A stretch of DNA of 64,000 nt, taken from contig OY726558.1 of assembly GCA_963383645.1 (NCBI GenBank), forward strand, positions 178,961,134-179,025,133, read 5' to 3'. Every line of letters starts with the position of its first letter. Positions within the stretch are counted from its first letter, which is position 1. The position numbers were made by a program, and so were the translations under genes. Shown here piece after piece: positions 35,027 through 47,741 of the stretch. The notes below the pieces were generated by a model. The model did no database searches and had not been told where the DNA came from. It saw only the letters and a program-made list of their open reading frames with translations. Origin of the DNA: Muscardinus avellanarius (taxonomy: Eukaryota; Chordata; Mammalia; Rodentia; Gliridae).

Positions 35027-35027
35027 A
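34980..35027. repeat. (TATC)n tetranucleotide microsatellite
   Basis: About 11 near-perfect units followed by a related 'catctatctatcc'. Confidence 0.95.
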
Positions 35028-35054
35028 TCTATCTATCCATAGGTAGAGAGAGAT

Positions 35055-35256
35055 TTTTGTGGTACTGAAAATGGAATACAGGGGCATTATACCTTTGAAC
35101 TATACCCCTGGACAATTTTTTACTCTTTATTTTGAAACAGGGTCTCAGTGAGTTGCAAAAGGGCCTCCCTAAATAGCTGACACTGTCCTTGAACAGCAAT
35201 TATCCTCTCTCAGGCTCCCAAATGCTGGGATTTCAAGTGTGTGCCACCACAATTAG
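35055..35256 (-). mobile_element. Older B1-dID SINE, antisense
   Basis: 'tgtggtactgaaaatggaat', 'ggggcattatacctttgaactat', 'ggtctcagtgagttgcaaaag' and head 'gtgtgccaccacaattagc'. Confidence 0.88.
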
Positions 35257-35499
35257 CTTTTTGTTGTTGTTGTTGTTTTTTTTTTTTTTTTTTTTTTTGG
35301 CTAGGCTGTATATTTGTTAATTCTGTTTTCTTTATTTGCTTCAGTTTTGGTAAAATCACTTGACCTGTTCTTAAGTTTCCTGAGTTCAGAGTCTATTCTC
35401 TCTAATCTTCATGCTAATATTGATGTTATCATTGAACTTTCAGTCTTATAATTTGCATTAGGATATTTCTCTGTAGCTAGTGTATCTTTACCAAGATAT

Positions 35500-35502
<3 letters not shown>

Positions 35503-35563
<61 letters not shown>
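35503..35563. repeat. (TC)n microsatellite
   Basis: About 30 TC units. Confidence 0.95.
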
Positions 35564-35567
<4 letters not shown>

Positions 35568-35640
35568 CTGTTTCTAGTTGATTAAATAAAATAAAATATT
35601 CATTACTAAAATAATTTTATTATTGTTTTAAAATCCTGGT

Positions 35641-35735
35641 TAGAACTAGAGGTATACCTTAGTGGTAGAGCTTTTGTCTAACTTTCTTAAGGTCCTGAGT
35701 TAAATTCCAAGCCTGCAAAAAATTAAAAAAATAAA
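35641..35735 (+). mobile_element. Monomeric ID SINE
   Basis: 'gaggtatacctt' then 'agtggtagagcttttgtctaac' and 'aaggtcctgagttaaattcc' with an A-rich tail. The box A and box B regions of a tRNA-derived ID element are recognisable. Unlike its neighbours it has no B1-like half, so it is a free ID monomer. Confidence 0.7.
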
Positions 35736-35755
35736 ATTATTGTCACATAATTGTT

Positions 35756-37790
35756 TTAAAATTTTTTATCAGACAGAAATAAGGTGCAGTTAAAGTTCCT
35801 CACTCATTTCTGTTGAAGCCAAATGGGCACAAGTGGTATGTCTGAAATAAAACACACATTATTAAAAAAGTTTTGTTAGGGCACAATTTGTCTAGTTCTT
35901 TGGTAGAGTAGCACTTTTATTGGTGGTTTTATTTGCCACTTACTATTGGAGTTTCTGACTTAGAGGCTTCTATACTAGTCTGCCTGAGACATATGACAAC
36001 CAATAAAGAGACCAAGGACCTATTGTAATCATTCCTCAAATCACAAGGTCTTTTAATGACCTACCACATTATTTCCAACTTGTATAGTTTTATCATTTCA
36101 TTGCAGAATTTTTTGTAGTAAGAGGAAGAACTAAGATGAATGGGGATATGCCATCTTGTGAACCTCTTAATTGTCTTTATAAATATCTAAGGATCAAACC
36201 CCTACCTAATCGTATGACTTTGTTTCTTGCTCCTTATTAAGGTAATTGCATCCTCCTGGCTTCTATTCTTTTGGAGTTCTGCCATAAACCCTGATTCCTT
36301 GGAGGCAGTCCAGTATGAGTTGCTTGCACTTCTGCACACAATACTGGATTCATCAAAATAGCAAGACCCTAACTACTCATTCATTCTAGCCATTTTTCAG
36401 GACTGTTTATGCAGCTATCAGTTCTGAGAAGTTAGGTCATACTTCCCCCCAAAAGCCACCTTTCTCTAATTGCCAATAACTTTGATATCACAAATCTGTG
36501 ACTGATCCAGGAGAATTTTGTCCTCTGAAAACACCCATGCAACTGAAAAACCCATGTGTTCACTGGAAATTATTGTAAAATCAATAACCTCACATGTATC
36601 ATTGAACTTAGTTTACTAAAAGCTGCATGGATCATCATTCCTGCATACAAAGGAGAGTTCTGATGCATTCACTCCATTGCATACAATTTAATATTGGTAA
36701 GACACTCATGCCACTTTTAATTCTAATTAATTGCAATCATTTGTGGAAGTTTTAGCTTTGTATAATGTATCTATGAGAGTGTTCACATATTTCAGAGTTT
36801 ATTTTTTTCACTCTGTATACACATTTTACTGTACAATCTACTGTAGGTAAGACTATTATTGTTAGTCAAATTGCAAGGTATCTCATATGAAATCTTTCTT
36901 TTTTAGCTTCCAATGATAACTGTTACAGAATACTTTCACTAGGATGCCGACACCTAGGTAAATTTTTGCATGCAGTTTGCTAGTTTGTGCAGAAATTTTA
37001 CTGGGTAAACACTTGAGAAAGAAAAGGGAAGGGGAGAGGAATGAAAAGAGGCCTCACAACATCCTCAGAATTTTTTTTATAGAAAGTTATAAAAAAATGT
37101 AAAAATGATTTTTTTTAGAGAACTACCAATTGAGTCAAGATGGGGAGCCTTTTGAATAATTTAGTATCATTCAGTGGACATGGGCTACCCACTGTAACTT
37201 TGGGTAATATGACTTCAGTAGAACAGATCTTTGAAAGTGGAGAGGTAATGTCTGTCAAGAGTATTCTAAAATAATTTAGTTTATTAAATTTATAACAACA
37301 TGGTTATCTTATTTTAGTGATTATGTAAAAATATTGATTTCAATAGTATTATTGCTACTAATATAGTATTTTGTATTTCCAGAGTGCATTTGTTTGTATT
37401 ATCATTGAAGACTAACTAACCCATAGACAGTTTCATTATTTCTAACTTTCTACTCAAGTAGATTACTGAAGAATATTCTATATGCTCATTTTCATTTTAT
37501 ACTGTTGAATTTTAAATTCTTGAATAACTTAATTTATCTATTGACATTTTATTAGTAATATTTTTATAAAAATTAGTAAGTAATAGAAAAATACTAAAAT
37601 TATAAAAACAGGCTTATATATGCATTATTATAATTTATTAATAACATATGCTATAGAAATAAAATATACAATTGTACAATGTATATCTTTAGAGACTTCA
37701 AAATAAATCTGATTCATATATTTTAGCTATTTTAACAGTCTAGTAATATTAATGTTTATACCCGTTATCTACATTTCAAGGTGACACTCT
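35756..37790. other. Non-coding; possibly further old L1
   Basis: 35.8-36.6 kb has a somewhat higher GC content and could be the continuation of the L1M/HAL1-like element, but I cannot align it by eye. The remainder is AT-rich without features. Confidence 0.35.
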
Positions 37791-37799
37791 GTATATATA

Positions 37800-38010
37800 A
37801 AAGTACAGGCTTGGAAATCAAACATGTTTTACAACAAGACCTAGGACTACATTATAGATAAATAACCTTGGAAAATTGCTTAACTTTTTCAAGTTTTAGA
37901 TTCTTGTGAAAACAGTGGAGATATATATATAGATGTATGCTATCAATTTTAATGAAATTATGTGTTTAATACAGTGTTAGAAATTTAGTAATCACAAATT
38001 AAATGATGTT
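37800..38010 (+). mobile_element. MIR SINE
   Basis: 'ggcttggaaatcaaac', 'ataaccttggaaaattgcttaac' and 'ttttagattcttgtgaaaa' follow the MIR core order (the 'gaccttgggcaagttacttaac' block and the 'cctcatctgtaaaatg' block). The decayed end 'agtgttagaaatttagtaatca' fits the MIR tail region. An ancient mammal-wide element. Confidence 0.7.
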
Positions 38011-38961
38011 AAAATTCTGCTTAGCATAATTGAATATTTAATAAATCAAGCGACAATTCAGTGCATTTTATTGAGAAAAAACTGAGACATTGAGGGCTTA
38101 GTGAGACGTATTATAATCAATGTTTAGAAAAAAATTATTCTAACTGTGAGGAATCTGTCTCTCTTTTCCACAATAAATTTATTATTTTACTCAGAATGTA
38201 GAAAGTAATTTAAATAGCTATGATAACTTTATAACCTTGTAAGAAACAATTGTACCAGAGAATCAAATTTGTATGCCATTTTTTTCCTTGTATTTTCAGA
38301 ATATTGATATTGTGTTCCATGCTTACTCAGTTGGGTTCTTTTCCTCTCTGTTCTTGACAGAGGTTACACTAGTCATGATAGGTTTGTAAATCTTTGTTTT
38401 AGAGTCTATTTTTTCCCATGTGTTAGTTAACTTTGATAACTTTGGCTTTTTTTACTATATGAAACACTGCCATTGTTCTAATTGCATAATTACATAAAAT
38501 TTTATCATTTTTCACACTTAATCTCACATTTTAGGGCATCATAAACAAGATCTGTGGATTACACCTCTGCACTAACAATCAGTCTTATAATTACAGATCT
38601 CATTCTTATTCTAGTCTTATCTCACGAGGATTTCTGCAGTAATGTTTGAAATAGTCTCCTTATGTTCAGTCTCTTTTCTTGAAAGCAACACACATGCTGT
38701 GTTATTACTTATTTTGGTTTACAATACCTTTCCATCCCTAAGAAAAAAGTGCTTAGGGATTTGAGGCATTACAGAAAGTAGCATAGAGGATTCAATTTGT
38801 TATCCATTATTGACCTACACATGGTTTGTACCACTTAACACTTCTATCACCAACAGGTGAATTCCAGACTATGTAACTTAATTTTTTTATTTTTGTCTAT
38901 AAAGCCTTTTCCTTCACTACCACTGTTAAAGATTGTTCCAATCACCAATATCCCCTAAATT

Positions 38962-38963
<2 letters not shown>
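38011..38963. other. Non-coding, no recognised feature
   Basis: No assignable repeat or exon. Confidence 0.45.

Positions 38964-39041
<78 letters not shown>
38964..39041. repeat. (CA)n(TA)n compound microsatellite
   Basis: About 15 CA units joined to about 24 TA units. Confidence 0.97.
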
Positions 39042-39044
<3 letters not shown>

Positions 39045-39516
39045 CTCCTATATAAGTCCTACCTTGTAGCTTAAATTATATTTTATGCTACTAATAATAA
39101 TTTAATCTATAGAAGAGCAGGGTGGCTATATTACCTCTTCTAGATGGTATAAGTTAATGACTAATTAAAAGTAGGCAAGTTTTAATTGTTTCAAGACATA
39201 TTTTTAGTCCTTTTTTTTGTAGGTCTCAATCATAAGTGTCACATTGGCCAATTAAAGATTTATTAAGAGAAAATTTACAATCTTTTCTTTCTTTAAGCAA
39301 GTACTAACTTTCTATAACTCTCCAAAACTGTTATTTTTGTTTAAGTAGGGTGAGTTATGAAATATTTATCTCATATCTTAACTTTCATGTATACTTTTTG
39401 AGAGTTGTCTAACATATAAAGATAAAAATATAAAGTAGGTTTTGCTACTATAGATTATTACTATTGAGATAAATATAATTGCACATTAAATAATGAATAG
39501 AAAGATTACATTGAAG

Positions 39517-41907
39517 CTTTCAAGAAGATGGCAACTGATGGAAGCAGCACATATCTGTACAGCTGACACTCAACCTATATTGTTGAGAAAACAGCATTTC
39601 AACAAGAGAAAGAAACCAGCAAAAATTTGAACAGAAATCTGATGATTGAAAAGTGGCAGAAAAAAGTCAGGAAGCACATCAGAGAGCAGAAAAGTACCCT
39701 GACTGCTTATTTTACAAGTGAATTTTATAAAACCATTATAGAAGAAGTAATCCTAATACTTCTCAATCTTTCCATGAAATAAAAAGAAACTGGACTCTTC
39801 CAAATACATTCTATGGAGCCAACATTACATTAATACCAAAACCAAATAGAAAAATTTTAAGGAAAGAAACCTACAGTATTATATAATTGGTGAACTTGGA
39901 TGCAAAACTGCTAAACAAAATACTTGCAACATGCATTCAAAACCACATCAAGAAAATTATACACCAAGACCAGGTAGGGTTTATCCCAAAGAGGCAAGTC
40001 TGGTTCAAAATACAAAATTAAATCCATGTAATTCATCACATAAACAGAACCAAAGGCAAAAATCACATGATCATTTCAATAGATGCTGAAAAACATTTGA
40101 TAAAATTCAACATCCATTTATGCCTCAACACAATAAAAGCAATCTATAATAGGCCTATAACTAACGTCATATTAAATGGGCAAAAACTATTATAGTTTCC
40201 TAAAAACAGGAACAAGACAAGGATGTCCATTATAACCACTTCTTTACAATATAGTACTTGAGACTCTAGTGAGAGCAATAAAGAAAGAAAAGGAAATTAA
40301 AGAAGTACAAATAGAAAAAGAAAAACTAAAAATATCACTATTTGCAGATATTATACTTTACTTAGAAAACTCAACAAACTCAACCAAAATGCTTTAAAAA
40401 ACTGATCAACAAATTCAGCAGTGTTTCTAGATACAAAATCAATCTAAAAAAATCAGAAGCTTTTCTGTATGCCAACACAAGCCCACTGGGGGAAAAAAAT
40501 CTAAAAAAATATTCACCTCAGAATATCCCACACAAAAATAAAATACTTAGAAATAAACTAACCTCTACAAAAAATTATAAAACATTGATGAAAATTCAAG
40601 AAGACTATAAGATATAAAAAGATATTCCATGTTCTTGGATAAGGATAATAAATATGATCAAAATGGTCATTCTTCCAAAAGTGATCTACAGATTCAATGA
40701 AATACTTATTAATTTACCAAGATCATTCCTCCAGGACATAGAAAAATCAGTCCTTAAGTTAATTTATAAAAACAAACAAAAAAAAGAAAACCAGAATAGC
40801 CAAAGTAGTCCTCAAAAATATAAAACATGTGGAAGGCATCACAGTAACTGACTTAAAACTCTACTACAAAGCCAAGAACCTCAACAGAGAAGTGATAGAA
40901 TGAAAAAAATTTGCTAACTATTCCTCTTATAAACGACTAATATCTAGAGTATATAGAGAACTCAAGAAACTTACAGCTAAGAAAACAAATAATCCAATAA
41001 AAAATGAGAAAGTGAACAAAATAGACATTTCACAAAAATAAATTCAAATGTTCAACAAATATATAAAAAATATTCATCATCATTAGATTTCATAGAGAGA
41101 GCAAATCAAAACTACCTTGAGATTTTACCTAACTCCAACTAGAGTAACAATCATTAAAAATACAAACAACAATTATGATGAGGATGTGGAGAAGTTAGAA
41201 CTCTAATATATTATTGGTGGGATTGCAAATTAATGCAAACACTTTAAAAAAGAGTAGAATCCCCAGAAGAATGGAAAAAAAACCTATCGTATGATTTAGC
41301 AATGCCACTTCTGGGTATCTTCACAAAAGAATGGAAACCAAACTACCAAAGTAATGCATGCATATCTATATTTATAGCTACTCTATTTACAATTCTCAAA
41401 CTATGGAACCAGCCAAGATGGTAATCAAAAGATGAAAATATTACAAAACTATGGAATAGGTATACAATAAAATTTTACCCAGCCATAAAGAACAAAATTA
41501 TGTCATTTGAAGAAAAATGGATGAAACTGAAGGACATTATAATAAGTAAAAACAATCATTCACAAAAAGTAAAAACTCCAATGCTCTTTCTAATATTCAG
41601 AAGCTAGAGAGAAATAGAGTCATAGGAAGAACTCTATATGAAGGGTAAACCATAGATGAGCAAATAAGGCAACCTAACTGAGAAGAATGGGTGGTGGAAA
41701 GAGATACATTTCCTAATGTACATGATGTACACTCACAAGCATATCAAAGTCAATCCCTAAGCCAAACATGAAAAGGAGGGAGGGGGGGGAGTGCATGAGG
41801 TAGAACTGGGGAAGGGTTAATTGAGTGATGTGTACATGTTTACCTGTATCATCTTGTACCCCATTGAGATGTATGTCTACAATTCACTAATAAAAAATAG
41901 AAAAAAA
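39517..41907 (+). mobile_element. L1 element, sense: 5'UTR start joined to ORF2 and 3'UTR
   Basis: 39517-39690 resembles the L1 5'UTR start (compare 'gaagatggcaactgatgg' with the copy at 49138). At about 39690 it switches to ORF2 reverse-transcriptase sequence ('ttacaagtgaattttataaaacc'), so the rest of 5'UTR, ORF1, endonuclease and early ORF2 are missing. Further on: 'atttcaatagatgctgaaaaa' (SIDAEK) and the 'MIKMVILPKVIYRFNEI' block at 40654. A second jump at about 40895 leads to the 3' region, with a G-rich tract at 41779-41790 and a tail ending in 'cactaataaaaaatagaaaaa'. Stops throughout. Confidence 0.85.
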
Positions 41908-42045
41908 AGACCTGATTCTAATTTGAAAAAATAGTGATATAAATTATCATAAAGCCTATAATTTCATGTGATGAAAGAGTAAAATAAATATTTCTCTTTA
42001 TTATGTTTCCCTTTTATGTGCATATATAGTTATAAAATCCAGTCT

Positions 42046-42049
<4 letters not shown>

Positions 42050-42093
<44 letters not shown>
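42050..42093. repeat. (AT)n microsatellite
   Basis: About 22 AT units at the edge of an L1 3' remnant. Confidence 0.95.
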
Positions 42094-42097
<4 letters not shown>

Positions 42098-42225
42098 AAA
42101 AGAGAGGGAGCAAAGCTTTATCCCTAGAGAAAAACTCACCAAGTGATGTGTGCATGTATATTTTTATCACCTAAACCTCATTATGATATATAATTACAAT
42201 ATGCCAAATGAAAATGTTTAAAAAA
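42094..42225 (+). mobile_element. Short L1 3'UTR end fragment
   Basis: 'caccaagtgatgtgtgcatgtat', 'cctcattatgatatataattacaa' parallel the ends of the L1 copies at 41820-41895 and 55780-55850. Confidence 0.6.
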
Positions 42226-42352
42226 GGCATAGCTTTATCTAATTTAACTTTCTGTAAATATCAAATTCTTAGTTTTTAAAGGATCTGTTCTTTTAATTTT
42301 TAAAATTTATTTAAATTTATTTATTTTAAAATGTACTTATATAAACTCTAGC

Positions 42353-42354
<2 letters not shown>

Positions 42355-42408
<54 letters not shown>
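42355..42408. repeat. (AT)n microsatellite
   Basis: About 27 AT units. Confidence 0.97.
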
Positions 42409-42411
<3 letters not shown>

Positions 42412-43977
42412 CATTTGGATTTGTGTGTCAATACTAAGTAAAACAGAGTTCACTTTAAACATCAATTTCAGAAGTCTCAATTGTTGGGATACTTTGGCAT
42501 ATCTAACTTGGAGAATAAATAAGATAATTTTATCTAAAATTTGTAAAGATTAATTTTTAGGTTTTCTTATAAATTTTTCACAAAATGCAATTGAAGTATT
42601 TGTTAAGTTACATTGCCTGTGAAAACAAAGTATTAAAATTTAGTTGTTGTGAAAATGTTACTATTAGAATATAGCATAACATTTATGTAATCATCAAATC
42701 TTTTCAGATGTCAGTTCATACTTGATCTCATAACAACTTGATCTCTGATATTCAAATTATTTTGTTCTTTAAACTTAGTGTTCTAAATGTGAAGCTCATT
42801 ATTGGAAGTTCCATTTAAATTTATTCTAGTCTTATGATCTCTTTTTTATTTTGTTTACAATTTCAAAATGTACTTCTTTAAAAAATAAATAGGGTTAATC
42901 ATTTTTAAATTAAAATATATCATAAGTCAAGTGAAGACACATAGGAATGCTAAATACTAACTCTATTTTTAGCTTATTTCAAAATAAGTAAATAGGATTT
43001 TCTATTTCAGAAGAATTTTTAACATGAAATTTTAAAAAGCCATGGTAAAGAGGACAGAATGTGTTTCATACATATTTAAAATATTTTTCCAAGTATTTTG
43101 TGAAAAGATTGGAAAAGTGAGTATAGTTATATGACAGGGTTTGAGTAACAATAATATGTAATTGATATACTTTATTATTTCTATATATTCAGTTTCATCC
43201 TCAAGAATGACATACATTTTCTGAAAGAGATTTCGGACCTACTACTACAGTAACCAAATTGGATTCCCATTACCTATTCTTTTCTGAGAAGATACTATAA
43301 AGGCAAGATATAATTGGTATATGCAAAAACAGGGTTAAATTTATTACAGAAGAGAAGGCCCAAAATTATGTATTTGCACATTTATATAGGTAGCCCACAT
43401 GCCCACCTCATCTTTTGACAGAGGAAAAAAAAGCTTGAATATTCTTACTATAAACAAAGATTTTAGAATAAAGCCATGCCTTACAATTTTATCTTCTTTT
43501 GCCAAATAAACGCTTTTCTATAAGGGAGATAAATCTCTTGGGATGCTATCTCTCTGTCACTCAGTGGTATTTTTTACTTCAAAGTATAACTTTTAACCCA
43601 GGTTCCACTTGCCACTGCTATGAAAGCACTATCTATGAATAAAGATGAAAATGTTCATATCGCTTATGACAATAGTCTGGATGATTTATTTTCTAATACC
43701 CACACTACTATTATTTTATTCCCATATTCTAAGAGAAAAGACAGTAGAAAAGATAAAATTTAGAGGAATTTCAGTTTAGTTTTTGTGAAACAACAGTTTT
43801 TACTTTGTATTCAAATTCCTAATTGTTATTTTCTTCTGTGAATTAACAATAATCAAACATTTAGATGAAGAAAGAAAAAATATTTGAGAAGTCAGAATTT
43901 ATGTGCAGTTATAAAATAATTTGTTCTGAACATAGAAATAATTTTATAGTGGTTACTTAAACTTTCCTTTATCACTT
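42409..43977. other. Non-coding, no confident feature
   Basis: 43240-43650 is slightly more complex and its minus strand carries 'gtaataaatttaaccctg', so an old LTR is possible, but I saw no terminal TG/CA or duplication. Confidence 0.35.
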
Positions 43978-44148
43978 TGATTAGCTTTTCACTTCTGTGA
44001 CCAAAATGTCTGACAAAAACATCTTAAAAAAGAAGTTTTATTTTGGTTCATGAGTTCAGAGTTTTCAGTTTACAATGGGTTGATTCCATTGCTCTGGCCT
44101 TGAGATTAGCAGACATCATAGTAGAAGAGCTTCTCAGCTCATGGCAGC

Positions 44149-44153
<5 letters not shown>

Positions 44154-44225
<72 letters not shown>

Positions 44226-44372
44226 AGAGAGAAGAGAGAGAAGAGAGAGAAGAGAGAGAAGAGAGAGAAGAGAGGTGAAAGGTTCAGGAACGAGAGAAGA
44301 GAGAGAAGAGAGAGAAGAGAGAGAAGAGAGAGAAGAGAGAAGAGAGAAGAGAGAAGAGAGAAGAGAGGTGAA
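44154..44372. repeat. GA-rich higher-order array
   Basis: (GA)n to 44220, then (AGAGAGA-AG)n variants. A 20-bp unit 'gaggtgaaaggttcaggaac' occurs twice, at about 44271 and 44365, separating or ending two purine blocks. The layout suggests duplication of a block comprising the array plus the unit. Purine-only on the plus strand apart from the unit. Overlapping long open frames here are low-complexity artefacts. Confidence 0.93.
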
Positions 44373-44638
44373 AGGTTCAGGAACAAGATATAGTCCCCAA
44401 GAGCACATCCACAGAGACCTTCCTCCAACCATTCATTACTGGCTTACAATTTCTAACACCTATCAGCAGTCATTGAGCTATGAATGGATGAATCTATTGA
44501 TGAGTTTAGAGTCTTCATCATCTAATCATTTTCCAAAAGCCTGGTGTCTGGGGTGGGGGTATTTTTAGGGTTGAGATAATACAATGTTAGTTCAACATTG
44601 ATGCATTGGGGCCAAGCCTTTTTTATTTTTTATTTTTT

Positions 44639-44836
44639 GGTGGTACTGGGGGTGGAACCCAGAGGCTTTCTACCTGGGGGCTATACTCCCAGACCTTTTT
44701 TTTAAATATTTTTTTGGAAGCAGGGTCTCACTAAGTTGCTGAAAGCCTCACTAAGTAGCTGAGGCTGGCCTCGAACCAATGCGATCCTCCTGTCGCAGCC
44801 TCCCAAGTGCAGGGATTACAAGCATGCATCCCCACG
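44639..44836 (-). mobile_element. Intermediate B1-dID SINE nested in the MaLR LTR
   Basis: 'ggtggtactgggggtggaacccagaggctttctacc', 'tcactaagttgctgaaagcctc', 'ctggcctcgaaccaatgcgatcc' and head 'gcatgcatccccacgag'. LTR sequence continues on both sides. Confidence 0.92.
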
Positions 44837-44868
44837 AGTCTTTGAGAGACATTTCATATCAAAACCAT

Positions 44869-47212
44869 AAAAAACTATATTTACTTAATTTGTGGAAATA
44901 GAATTTTATTTCCAATTCATTTTGTAACTACTTATAAACTCAACAAATGCTTATCAATATTTTTGTGTACTTTAATAGAAGTTAAAAGCTAAAGTTCTGA
45001 ACTTCATGGTAATTGTATTATGTCAGATAAAATAACAATACAACCATAAATATTTTCAAATAGGTTTGTATGCTGAGTAGAAAAATAAAGCATGCTAAGA
45101 AATTAGTAACTAAAAATGGCTAGAAGATATCACTTTAGAAATGAAATGATAGTGCTTGAAGGTAATAGTTTAAGTAAGAACTGATTCACAGGTTTTGAAT
45201 GTCCCTAAATAGCTGCTTAAAGAGAATTTCTGTCAAAAAAAAAAATGACAAGTAGCAAATCCCTAAGAAAAAAAATGAATCCTCTCTTTCTTTGAAATAA
45301 AAGAATGTTTTGTGATTGCATTGTGTGTTTGGAGTGAAAGTGTTATAAGGTTATATTGAGGAGACAAAGTGTGGCCATATTATTTAGACACTTTTTAAAG
45401 CAAGACTAGAAATAATAATTTCGTTCAATTTGAAATGGGAAGACAATTAAAAGCAATTTTTTTATTTATGCACTAGACAAGACCATGTGGTTTTAAAGCC
45501 ACAACTAGAACTAATAAAGAAAATATGTAGCTGAAAGTTGAGCTGATTAATTTAAATTGCTTCACAATTTTTAGCAATAAAGTGAGGACTGAATAAAGAT
45601 TAAAACTTATTAGCAGAGCAGTGAAATAAATTAATATTTGGAAATAATTTATGTGTGTTTCTTTGTAGTAGAAAGAAAAAACAATAGATTAAAACATACA
45701 GGATAAAACATTGTTCATGGGAAATTAGGGAAAATGATGGACCTTTTAACTGAGAGTGATAAGCATGGAAAAGATTAGATAAATACAGGACATAATTTTA
45801 TTTGTATATTATAATTATTATTTGGTTGGAATTTAGTATATGCAGAGCTTGGGGAATCAGGTTATATGGTGAATTTGAAGATATAAAATGTGTACTTGCA
45901 GCACTTGGAAGATATGAAAAGCATGAAATTTGAAAAATTATCTGAAGATGAGATTTTAGAGAACAGAAGAAGGCCATAAAGTAAATGTGAATGATCCTAA
46001 TACATCTTGAATTTTAAAAAGGACAATTGATGATGTCCTGTACCTCATCAACATTCTCATCATTCTCTCTGCAACCCAGATGAAAATGTATATTCATACT
46101 TGTGAGTGTATTGTCATAACAAAAATATTGTGAAAAAGAACTAGGATTAACTCTGTTTAATATATAACACAGAAATTGCATTATGCCTATGAAACATTAC
46201 TCAAAGCCTTCAAGTTTTACACTTGAGGATCATAAATGATTAACAAACAAGTCTAAGAGAGTGAAGCCTGAGTGTCATTACAATTTCCAACTGCAAGGCC
46301 AAGCTCTTTAAAAACTACTTATAATTAGCATACTAGGAACTACATTTATTAAGATGCTAGGACTATGTCTATGTCTGGACTTCTCAATCTGTATTTTATT
46401 ATTAGTTTTATTTTTAGGGACTCCAAATTATAAATGTTTTAATTATATACTGTGGTAAGTCATCACAACCAGATGAATTTTCAATATGCTAAAAATATCA
46501 TATGCATTTGATTTTCTGTATACTTAAGTGTTTTTATTTGGAAAACATCATTATATATAATTCATGTTCAATTATCATGTATTCATATACTTTTAATATT
46601 GCCATAAGATATTAAATAAGCCAGAAAAATTTGACAAGTACTTTAAAAAGTGATAAAAACATGTTCAATGTGTTGCACATTTTGTTTGTAAAAAATTAAT
46701 AAATTAAAGAGTAACTTCAATATTAGTCTAATATTAGTCTGATAAAAAGAGGAAGAAATTTAAATAAAATAATAAGACTTATAGTAGAGGGCATAATTTA
46801 AAATAAGTATATAAGCTTTGAGATTTTATAAATATGAACAAATTTATCAAAATATATTCAAAAGCATATGATAAATTCTAGAAAGAAGAAAATAATAATT
46901 TGTCCCAAATTTCCATACATTAATATAATAACCAAAAACAGGATAAAATTTTAATGAAATTAAGATGTAGGTTTCATGTGAATATATAGTTACACATGTT
47001 ATATTATTTATACATGCAAAACATATACATATATCTGGCATTTAGCATTTAAAGTTATTTTTTATTTTGTTATAGAGGAGAAATATGTTGACCAAATTAT
47101 CTGCATTATAATTGAAATATTGTTCCTTAATTAATAACAAAATTATATTCTTAAAATATATAGCTACATATAAATAAATGCTATTTTACAAATAACTATT
47201 ACATCAATCAAA
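44869..47212. other. AT-rich non-coding, no recognised feature
   Basis: 2.3 kb with no assignable repeat, RNA gene or exon. Open frame 46847-47041 lacks any motif. Confidence 0.5.
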
Positions 47213-47323
<111 letters not shown>

Positions 47324-47559
47324 TGAGAAAATGACCAACAGTAATAGAGGAAAGTGAAGAGATGTAAAATATTACTAGTAGATAAAAACAAATGAAAATA
47401 ATATAAGCATGAAATTATTGAAATTAAAAGGAAAGAATATTAATTATACAGGGAAAAGTGAATAAAGTAAATAGAAGTAAAAAGAATAAAATAGATGAGT
47501 TTAATATCTAGGAAACAATTATATTAAAATTTATATGTATGTTTGTGTGAAAAGTAATA

Positions 47560-47741
47560 TGGATTGAATCCAGGGACAGTCTATCTCAGAACTACATCCC
47601 CGAGACCTTTTTACTTTTTGTTTTGAAAGAGGGTCTCCTTAGGTTTCTGAGAGTATTGCTACATTGCTGAAGCTATCCTCTAACCTGTAATCCTTGTCTC
47701 AGCCTCCCAAGTACTGGAATTACAGACATGTGCTTCCATGC
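47560..47741 (-). mobile_element. Old B1-dID SINE, antisense
   Basis: 'gaatccagggacagtctatctcag', 'gggtctccttaggtttctgagag', 'tctcagcctcccaagtactgg'. Strongly diverged. Confidence 0.8.

Larger units (their letters stand above)
34140..35640 (-). mobile_element. Ancient L1M/HAL1-like fragment, antisense, interrupted
   Basis: Antisense landmarks in order: 'gttagtgtttgccctatgtattgcaat', 'atccactatattttaatg', 'tgattatgattctttat', 'caccaaatttggaaagttttt', then beyond the SINE 'cttgacctgttcttaagtttcctga' and 'gagtctattctctctaat'. This is the pattern of old L1M/HAL1 ORF1-region sequence. Interrupted by (TATC)n, a SINE and (TC)n. Confidence 0.5.
43978..44868 (-). mobile_element. MaLR LTR, antisense, with GA array and nested SINE
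   Basis: The minus strand starts near 44868 ('atggttttgatatgaaatgtct'), resumes after the SINE with 'accccagacaccaggc', and ends around 43980 with 'gacattttggtcacagaagtgaa' and 'ccaaaataaaac', the MaLR poly(A)-region end. A GA-rich array (44154-44372) occupies the place where these LTRs often carry a short (CT)n. Confidence 0.75.

Noticed and set aside
34980..35027. Regular short repeats as a CRISPR-like array
   Set aside because: Units are contiguous 4-bp TATC repeats without spacers, in a mammalian genome.
35756..36600. Possible internal ERV or L1 5' sequence
   Set aside because: Composition suggests something other than background, but no motif could be aligned, so no feature is claimed.
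41760..41830. G-rich tract as a regulatory G-quadruplex of a gene
   Set aside because: It is the usual polypurine/G-rich tract of rodent L1 3'UTRs and recurs at 55735-55770.
44043..44568. Long Arg/Glu and Ser/Leu open frames
   Set aside because: Translations of the GA array inside a MaLR LTR.
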